A DNA stretch of 20,481 nt, from the NCBI GenBank assembly GCA_039931435.1, contig JBDTRY010000044.1:1-20481 (forward strand), written 5' to 3'. Positions 15,703-20,481 of the stretch are shown here, in pieces. Every line of letters starts with the position of its first letter. The stretch's first letter is position 1. The DNA comes from JBDTRY01 sp039931435 (GTDB lineage: Bacteria; Acidobacteriota; Thermoanaerobaculia; Gp7-AA8). Under the pieces are notes generated by a model. The model did not search any database and had not been told where the DNA came from. It saw nothing but the letters and a program-made list of their open reading frames with translations. Made by a program: the position numbers and the translations under genes.

Positions 15703-16875
15703 ATGTTTTCTCCCTCGGCTGTGGCCATCGTCATCATCGTCCTGCTCACCATCGCACTCATCAATTTCGTTGCCATCCGCACACTGATCGCCCTCTATCC
15801 CGCGGGCCGGCTGGCGATCATCATCGCCGCCGTCCTCTGCAACGTCTTCTGGATCGCCGTCCCGCTGATCGCCGCCGCGCGCGGAAATGCCACGGCAAGA
15901 TTGATCACGGCGGTGGCCGGACCGCCATGGTTCGCGTGGCTGACGTTCGCACTGTTGTACGTGGCCTTCGTGGCCCTGATCTCGTTGATCTGGCTCGCAG
16001 CTGGCCGCTACTTCACAGGCTACTCAGAGTTTCTCAGGCCGGCCTCGAGCGGATTTCTGCTGATCACCCTGGTTGTGGCTGTGGCCGGATTCATCCAGGC
16101 GCTCGTTCCGCTGAAGGTCCGCCACGTGCCGCTGACATTTCCGGAACTGCCGCGGGGCTTGAATGGGACGAAGATCGCTCTGCTCTCCGACCTTCATGTG
16201 GGGATGTTCACTCGGCAATCCCGCCTGCGGCGGATGAGTGAAGCCATCGACCGAGAAAATCCCGACATCGTCGTGTTCGATGGCGATCTCGTCGACGACG
16301 ACCCTTTCTACGTTCCGAAACTTCTCCGGGGATTTGCGGGCCTCCGGCCCTCCATCCCCATCTACGCTGTTCTGGGTAATCACGAGATGTACGTGAACCC
16401 CCGCGCCGCAATCGAAGCGTTGAGAGGCTCGCGTATTCATCTTCTCGTCAACCGCGGAGCCCTGGTCAGGCACGGCCACTCCGAACTGTGGCTGGCGGGA
16501 CTCTCGGACTTCGCCGGACGAGGCGTTCGCAGCGATCTCCCGCTCGCTCCCGACATCCGGAAAGCGCTTGACGGAAAACCAGCGGGGGCGTTCACGATTC
16601 TCCTTTCACACCAGCCGCAGGCCTTTGCCATGGCCCGTCGTCTGCGCATCCCGCTGACGCTCTGCGGGCACACGCACGGGGGTCAATTCGGCTGGCGCTC
16701 ACAACGGATCACTCTGGCCGGGTTGTTTCTTCCCTTCGACGTGGGCTGGTATGAGCGCGACGGAGTACAGCTTTACGTCACTACGGGCGCGGGATACTGG
16801 CTTGTCCCGTTCCGTTTTGGAATTCCTCCGGAGATCGTCATGATCGAGTTGCGAGGTGATAAGACAGGGCCGTGA
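15703..16875 (+). CDS. Membrane-anchored metallophosphoesterase (YkuE/YaeI-like)
   Basis: A 390-residue protein with four predicted N-terminal membrane helices (about 6-31, 37-58, 72-100 and 116-135), followed by a calcineurin-type metallophosphoesterase domain. All family motifs are visible: SDLH (Asp163, His165), GD (194-195), GNHE (225-228), SHQP with His303, and GHTHGGQ (322-328). It should bind two metal ions and hydrolyse a phosphomono- or diester at the membrane. Relatives include YaeI/YkuE-type phosphodiesterases, some acting on lipid-linked substrates, but the substrate here is open. ATG at 15703 begins the first helix but has no clear Shine-Dalgarno; GTG at 15664 is an alternative. 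Its stop overlaps the next gene's start. The 188-base gap to the divergent receptor gene must hold both promoters, but none is clear. Confidence 0.88.
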   Translation: MFSPSAVAIVIIVLLTIALINFVAIRTLIALYPAGRLAIIIAAVLCNVFWIAVPLIAAARGNATARLITAVAGPPWFAWLTFALLYVAFVALISLIWLAAGRYFTGYSEFLRPASSGFLLITLVVAVAGFIQALVPLKVRHVPLTFPELPRGLNGTKIALLSDLHVGMFTRQSRLRRMSEAIDRENPDIVVFDGDLVDDDPFYVPKLLRGFAGLRPSIPIYAVLGNHEMYVNPRAAIEALRGSRIHLLVNRGALVRHGHSELWLAGLSDFAGRGVRSDLPLAPDIRKALDGKPAGAFTILLSHQPQAFAMARRLRIPLTLCGHTHGGQFGWRSQRITLAGLFLPFDVGWYERDGVQLYVTTGAGYWLVPFRFGIPPEIVMIELRGDKTGP

Positions 16876-17741
16876 CGACCATCCGAATGGCAGTTCCAGA
16901 GGGCTTCCGGTTTGCGGCGACGGTTCAATCGCACGGATGGGTGCAGCTCGCTCCGTTCGAATGGGATGCCGGTACGGAGGCCCTGCATCGAACGGAGACG
17001 CTCGCCGATTTGACGGTCGATCTCGAGATCCGCTTCGATGGCAGCCTTCAGGTGCAGTCGGCGCAGAGCATCGGACCTCTCGAAAAAGAGCTGAGAGCGC
17101 GTCTGCGAAGAATGTTTCAGCTAGATCTCGATCTCAACGAATTTCACGCCATGTGCCGCAGAAGTGTCACGCACCGGGTCGTTGCCCGTGCCGGTTTTGG
17201 ACGACTGCTCTGCGGATCGACTCGCTTCGAAGATGCAGTGAAAGTGATCGCCACGACGAATACGACCTGGGCCCAGACGAAGCGAATGGTGAGGCTGCTT
17301 GTGGACCGGTGCGGAGCCGCAAGTCCCGGAGGCCGACCTGGATTCCCAACCCCCGAAGGCATCGCTGTGCTGACGCCGGAAATCCTTCAGCGTGACTGCC
17401 GTCTCGGGTACCGCGCCGGCTACATCCACGCACTGGCCACCGCCGTGGCATCGGGAAAGACTTCGCTCGACGGGCTGGCCGCGCCGGAGTCGCCGTCGGC
17501 GGAGCTCTTCGATCGCTTCCGCTCTCTGCCAGGGATAGGCCCTTACGGCGCTGCACATCTTCTGGCCATGGAGGGCCGGCACGACTTCATTGCCGTCGAC
17601 ACCGAATTCCGGCGTTTTGTTCGCCAGCGATATCACGGAGGCCGGCCTGTTCTGGACTCGACCATGCTCCGCCGTTATTCCAAGTGGGGCCGCTGGCAAT
17701 ATCTTGCGTACTGGTCGGAGTTGTGGAGCGCAGATCGTTGA
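16872..17741 (+). CDS. HhH-GPD family DNA glycosylase (AlkA/OGG-like)
   Basis: A 289-residue base-excision repair enzyme expected to remove damaged bases from DNA in the cytoplasm. An N-terminal beta-rich part (about 1-85) precedes the helical HhH-GPD domain. The helix-hairpin-helix is LPGIGPYGAAHLLAMEG (219-235), and the catalytic aspartate is Asp243 in AVDTEFRR. At the position of the OGG1 catalytic lysine stands Tyr225, so it should be monofunctional, without beta-lyase activity, as in AlkA. GYRAGYIHALA (179-189) is also typical of the superfamily. No iron-sulfur cysteine cluster is present. The GTG start at 16872 overlaps the preceding stop by four bases (GTGA), indicating translational coupling to the phosphoesterase gene. 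Which lesion it prefers cannot be told. Confidence 0.86.
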   Translation: MTTIRMAVPEGFRFAATVQSHGWVQLAPFEWDAGTEALHRTETLADLTVDLEIRFDGSLQVQSAQSIGPLEKELRARLRRMFQLDLDLNEFHAMCRRSVTHRVVARAGFGRLLCGSTRFEDAVKVIATTNTTWAQTKRMVRLLVDRCGAASPGGRPGFPTPEGIAVLTPEILQRDCRLGYRAGYIHALATAVASGKTSLDGLAAPESPSAELFDRFRSLPGIGPYGAAHLLAMEGRHDFIAVDTEFRRFVRQRYHGGRPVLDSTMLRRYSKWGRWQYLAYWSELWSADR

Positions 17742-17794
17742 CCGGAGGGAAAAGAGCCGCAATAGTTTACTCTCGTCGGCGCTCATGCGGAATC

Positions 17795-17824
17795 TTGACC
17801 GCGGCACGGGCAATTTGAGATAAT
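17795..17824 (+). promoter_or_regulatory. Sigma70-type promoter for the small protein / rlmN pair
   Basis: TTGACC (17795-17800) and GATAAT (17819-17824) are separated by 18 bases. Transcription would begin near 17831, giving a leader of about 60 bases before the TTG start at 17893. The leader carries the direct repeat CGTTAAA at 17843-17849 and 17856-17862. Confidence 0.6.
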
Positions 17825-17880
17825 AGTTATAGGAATTACATGCGTTAAATCGATACGTTAAAGACTGCCTCAGCTTCTAT

Positions 17881-17887
17881 GGAGAAG
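17881..17887 (+). promoter_or_regulatory. Ribosome binding site that decides a TTG start
   Basis: GGAGAAG lies five bases before the TTG at 17893. The ATG at 17879 is in another frame and overlaps this site, so it is rejected. In the frame of the small protein there is no ATG or GTG between the promoter and 17893. Confidence 0.6.
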
Positions 17888-17892
17888 CTATT

Positions 17893-18243
17893 TTGGACGA
17901 CCGGATCAGAGAAATACTCAAAGAACTCGGAGAGGCCATCAACGACTCCATCTCCTCTTCCGAGGACGTCAACCACCACATTCAGAGAATCCGCGACGAG
18001 GGTTACAACCTCTACGTTGTTCTGGACGCAACGATCGGCCTGGGCAAGGAAGAAGACCAGGCCGCAGAGCAGGAAACAGGACTCGTCCCGCAACTCCCGG
18101 CTGCGCCTCAGGAGGGCGCTCAGTTCCGGATCAACGTCAACGATCTGGCGCTGCTGCGCGGGCTGGGAATCGACCCGACCAGGAAAGTGAAGGTTCAGAA
18201 GCGACTTGAAGCAAGAATCTCCGACGTCGAAGAGCGCGGTTGA
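17893..18243 (+). CDS. Small protein of unknown function upstream of rlmN
   Basis: A 116-residue soluble, acidic protein with no signal peptide or membrane helix. The N-terminal half (residues 1-55) begins with an amphipathic helix, IREILKELGEAINDSI, then IQRIRDEGYNLYVVLDATIG. A charged Gln/Pro/Ala-rich linker (about 56-78) follows. The C-terminal part, FRINVNDLALLRGLGIDPTR, looks like a second short helical module. I do not recognise a named family, though a similar arrangement recurs in short conserved proteins of Acidobacteriota and deltaproteobacteria as far as I recall. It starts with TTG, supported by GGAGAAG. Its end overlaps the rlmN start by 38 bases, so the two are co-expressed. The sequence gives no function; regulation or complex assembly is possible. 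Confidence 0.75.
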   Translation: MDDRIREILKELGEAINDSISSSEDVNHHIQRIRDEGYNLYVVLDATIGLGKEEDQAAEQETGLVPQLPAAPQEGAQFRINVNDLALLRGLGIDPTRKVKVQKRLEARISDVEERG

Positions 18244-19282
18244 GCGGATCAATCTTTACGATCTCTCGCCCGAGCTGCTCGAACCCGCCTTGCGCGATGC
18301 CGTATCCCCACCCTATCGAATCCGACAGATTGCGGAGTGGCTCTACGGCGAGGGCGCGGCCTCGTTCGAATCGATGTCCAATCTTCCCCGGGCCCTCCGG
18401 GAGGAGTTGAACGAGCGATTCACGCTGGCCGCTCCGGCAGTGGAAGACAGGACCTCCCCTGCCGCTGATCTGAGCCAGAAGTACCTGTTCCGGGTGGCCG
18501 GCGGAGAGCTGATCGAGTCCGTCTACATGCCCATGGGAACCCGGACGACGCTCTGCCTGTCGTCGCAGGCCGGTTGCGCCGTGGGCTGCACGTTCTGCGT
18601 CACCGGATTCTTCGGACCTGGCCGCAATCTTTCGCCTTCGGAGATGGTCGGTCAGTACCGGATCCTGAAGTCCGATCATGCCATCCCCTCAGGGCAGATC
18701 AACGTCGTCTTCATGGGGATGGGTGAGCCGCTGCTGAACCTCCCCAATCTCCTGACCACGCTGGACATTCTGTACAGGGAGATCTCGCCGAAGCGCATCA
18801 CCGTCTCCACATCGGGGATCACCCCGGGCATCGAGGCCATGGCGCAACTGCCCGTCCGGCCGAATCTGGCGCTCTCGGTGAATGCACCAGATCGAGAGCG
18901 GCGCGAACAGATCATGCCCATCACCCGCAAGTACCCCCTCGAGGAGCTCATCGCCACACTGCGGAACTACCCGGAAGAGCGGGGCCGCGAGATCACGGCT
19001 GAGTACGTGCTGCTGGAGGGATTCAATGACGCGCCGGCAGATGCGCGCGCCCTGGCCCGTCTCCTCCGGGGAATCAAAGTGAAGCTGAACGCCATCCCGT
19101 TCAACCCCGATCCAAATCTTCCGGCCTGGATGAAACGGCCTTCGGAGGCCCGGATCGACGCCTTCGCGAACACCGCGGTCCGGGAAGGGCTTCCTGTAAC
19201 GGTACGCAGATCGAAGGGTCGGGAAATCGCCGCTGCCTGCGGCCAGTTGCGCGGAAAGACGGAACGTCGCCAGCGCACCTAG
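18206..19282 (+). CDS. rlmN: 23S rRNA (adenine-C2)-methyltransferase RlmN
   Basis: A 358-residue radical-SAM enzyme that methylates C2 of A2503 in 23S rRNA, and A37 in some tRNAs, in the cytoplasm. The iron-sulfur motif CAVGCTFC gives Cys124, Cys128 and Cys131. Cys117 (TTLCLSSQAGC) and Cys345 (AAACGQLRG) match the two catalytic cysteines of E. coli RlmN (118 and 355). SAM-binding and core motifs are VVFMGMGEPLLN (about 167-178), STSGITPGIE, SVNAPDRERREQIMPI and KLNAIPFNPDP. Length is normal for the family. The only sensible start is TTG at 18206, inside the end of the preceding gene; no ATG, GTG or TTG in frame lies between it and the conserved LYDLSPELL region. It is probably driven by the promoter at 17795-17824. 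Confidence 0.95.
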   Translation: MKQESPTSKSAVERINLYDLSPELLEPALRDAVSPPYRIRQIAEWLYGEGAASFESMSNLPRALREELNERFTLAAPAVEDRTSPAADLSQKYLFRVAGGELIESVYMPMGTRTTLCLSSQAGCAVGCTFCVTGFFGPGRNLSPSEMVGQYRILKSDHAIPSGQINVVFMGMGEPLLNLPNLLTTLDILYREISPKRITVSTSGITPGIEAMAQLPVRPNLALSVNAPDRERREQIMPITRKYPLEELIATLRNYPEERGREITAEYVLLEGFNDAPADARALARLLRGIKVKLNAIPFNPDPNLPAWMKRPSEARIDAFANTAVREGLPVTVRRSKGREIAAACGQLRGKTERRQRT

Positions 19283-19295
19283 AACCGCTTCTGAG

Positions 19296-19325
19296 TTCGC
19301 AATTTTCTGGTACCGGTTACATAAT
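19296..19325 (+). promoter_or_regulatory. Possible weak promoter upstream of the phosphofructokinase gene
   Basis: TTCGCA (19296-19301) and CATAAT (19320-19325) are 18 bases apart in the 87-base gap after rlmN. The -35 box is poor, so the gene may instead depend on read-through from rlmN. Confidence 0.3.
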
Positions 19326-19335
19326 CGGGAACGGA

Positions 19336-19356
19336 TCCTCGGGGAAATCCCGGGGG
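19336..19356 (+). promoter_or_regulatory. GC-rich hairpin covering the G-rich Shine-Dalgarno of the pfk-like gene
   Basis: The bases TCCTCGGG (19336-19343) can pair with CCCGGGGG (19349-19356), including G-T wobbles, around the loop GAAAT. The right arm contains the G-run that is the best Shine-Dalgarno candidate for the GTG at 19370. No U-tract follows, so it does not look like an intrinsic terminator of rlmN. It could limit translation initiation. Confidence 0.35.
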
Positions 19357-19369
19357 AAGAAAAGACATT

Positions 19370-20481
19370 GTGCAGAAACGAGTAGGACTCCTTACCGGCG
19401 GTGGCGACGTTCCCGGTGTGAACTCGGCGATCAAGTCCTTCGTCTGGACGATGGAGGACGCCGACTGGGAAGTGGTCGGCCTCCGCCGCGGCTGGGCCGC
19501 TCTGCTCAACGTCATCCCCGACAACCCGGAAAAGAACGCCTCCTGGGTGACAACCCTTACCCGTACGAACACACGGACCATCGACCGCAGCGGCGGGACG
19601 GTCCTGCACAGTTCCCGCGTCACCCCTGAGATCGTCCGGGCCGATCGCATCCCCGAGCACCTGCGCTCCGAAGCGGAGATTCACGACGGAAAAGCCGATC
19701 TGACCCGGGCCGCAATCCGGGTCATCGAGCACCTCCGGCTCGACCACATCGTGGCCATCGGAGGCGATGGCACGCTCGCATTTGCCCGCCGGCTGGCTCA
19801 CGAAGGTGTACCGGTCATCGCCATCCCCAAGACGATGGACAACGACGTGTTCGGTACCGAGTACTGCATTGGGTTCTCCACAGCCATCAGCAGGTCCGTG
19901 CAATTCATCAACGATCTTCGAACCGTGGCCGGATCGCACGAGCGCTTCCTCGTCGTCGAGCTCTTCGGCCGCTATTCGGGGGAGACCTGTCTGCTCGCTT
20001 CCTATCTGGCCGGCACCGACCGGGCCCTGATTGCCGAAGTTCCGTTCGACATGGACAGGCTCTTCGAGCTTCTCAGCCGCGACAAGAGTTCAAACCCCAG
20101 CAACTACGCCGTGCTGGCCGTGTCCGAGGGCGCGATCCCCATCGGCGGCGGGATTGTCGAAACCGGCGAGCCCGACGACATGGGACGGAGAATGCTGGGC
20201 GGCATCGGCAACACGATCGGCGACTACCTGGTCAACCGCAGCGGTGAGAAAGTGATTTACCAGCGTCTCGGGTATCTGATGCGCTCCGGCGCGCCCGACT
20301 CACTCGATCAGCTCGTGGCCAAGAACTACGGCAAGCTGGCGGCGGACCTGGTGCTGTCCGGACAGATAGCAAAAATGGTGGCCATCGAGGGCGGCCGGTA
20401 TACCGCGGTCCCGCTGGAACGATCGGGCCAGGGGATCAAGCGAGTGGACATCGCCGCGTTTTACGAAGAGCAGGACTACCG
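19370..20481 (+). CDS. 6-phosphofructokinase family protein (partial, cut by the window edge)
   Basis: The first 370 residues of a phosphofructokinase, which phosphorylates fructose 6-phosphate in glycolysis using ATP or pyrophosphate. The frame is open to the window end, so the 3' end is missing. Motifs in order: LLTGGGDVPGVNSAI (7-21), GGTVLHSSR (75-83), IGGDGTLAFA (130-139), IPKTMDNDVFGTEYCIGF (152-169) with catalytic Asp157, VVELFGRYSG (195-204), and the sugar-phosphate loop region YQRLGYLMRSGAPDSLDQL (297-315). At the two phosphoryl-donor positions, Gly134 is ATP-like (E. coli Gly104) while Lys154 is typical of pyrophosphate enzymes (E. coli Gly124). Donor use is therefore undecided. The GTG start at 19370 gives the normal N-terminus and has GGGGGAAG upstream. 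It follows rlmN by 87 bases. Confidence 0.92.
   Translation, partial: MQKRVGLLTGGGDVPGVNSAIKSFVWTMEDADWEVVGLRRGWAALLNVIPDNPEKNASWVTTLTRTNTRTIDRSGGTVLHSSRVTPEIVRADRIPEHLRSEAEIHDGKADLTRAAIRVIEHLRLDHIVAIGGDGTLAFARRLAHEGVPVIAIPKTMDNDVFGTEYCIGFSTAISRSVQFINDLRTVAGSHERFLVVELFGRYSGETCLLASYLAGTDRALIAEVPFDMDRLFELLSRDKSSNPSNYAVLAVSEGAIPIGGGIVETGEPDDMGRRMLGGIGNTIGDYLVNRSGEKVIYQRLGYLMRSGAPDSLDQLVAKNYGKLAADLVLSGQIAKMVAIEGGRYTAVPLERSGQGIKRVDIAAFYEEQDY

Overview
The window looks like a chromosomal segment of a GC-rich (roughly 60 % by eye) Gram-negative bacterium. A TonB-dependent receptor-like outer membrane protein with an N-terminal carboxypeptidase-regulatory-like domain, several lipoprotein or secreted hydrolases, DUF2207 proteins, and dispersed GTCAT(C/T)C(C/T)GA-type inverted repeats next to gene ends together suggest Acidobacteriota or a related phylum. 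That placement is an inference. I see no phage, plasmid, IS, CRISPR or toxin-antitoxin gene.

Left part (1-6847). A gene-free stretch with two inverted-repeat elements lies downstream of a minus-strand prolyl oligopeptidase lipoprotein (319-2502). A compact RNB-domain ribonuclease (2572-4050) diverges from it. Next come two overlapping amidohydrolase-family genes (4164-5606 and 5603-6847, ATGA overlap). The first keeps its metal-binding histidines and is a predicted lipoprotein. The second is exported but has lost all of them.

Middle part (6848-13164). A third inverted-repeat element sits between convergent genes. Two tandem paralogous DUF2207 membrane proteins with Gly-rich, Trp-ending tails (7074-8969 and 9151-11043) and a DUF885 metallopeptidase-like protein (11101-12840) lie on the minus strand, probably transcribed together from the DUF885 side. 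An imperfect dyad lies just upstream of DUF885. A complete tRNA-Cys(GCA) with a good promoter and encoded CCA follows (13090-13164).

Right part (13256-20481). The receptor-like gene (13256-15514, minus) diverges from a plus-strand pair: a membrane-anchored metallophosphoesterase (15703-16875) overlapped by GTGA with a HhH-GPD DNA glycosylase (16872-17741). A clear sigma70-type promoter then precedes a small conserved-looking protein of unknown function (17893-18243), rlmN (18206-19282), and a phosphofructokinase-family gene cut by the window edge (19370 onward). The four genes from 16872 onward all start with GTG or TTG.

Functionally, the left and middle parts lean towards peptide or amide breakdown (prolyl oligopeptidase, amidohydrolases, DUF885), while the right end is housekeeping: DNA repair, rRNA methylation, glycolysis. 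The points most worth a second look are the active/degenerate amidohydrolase pair, the DUF2207 tandem, the mixed donor-site residues in the phosphofructokinase, and the Asp-to-Gln change in the RNB active-site cluster.
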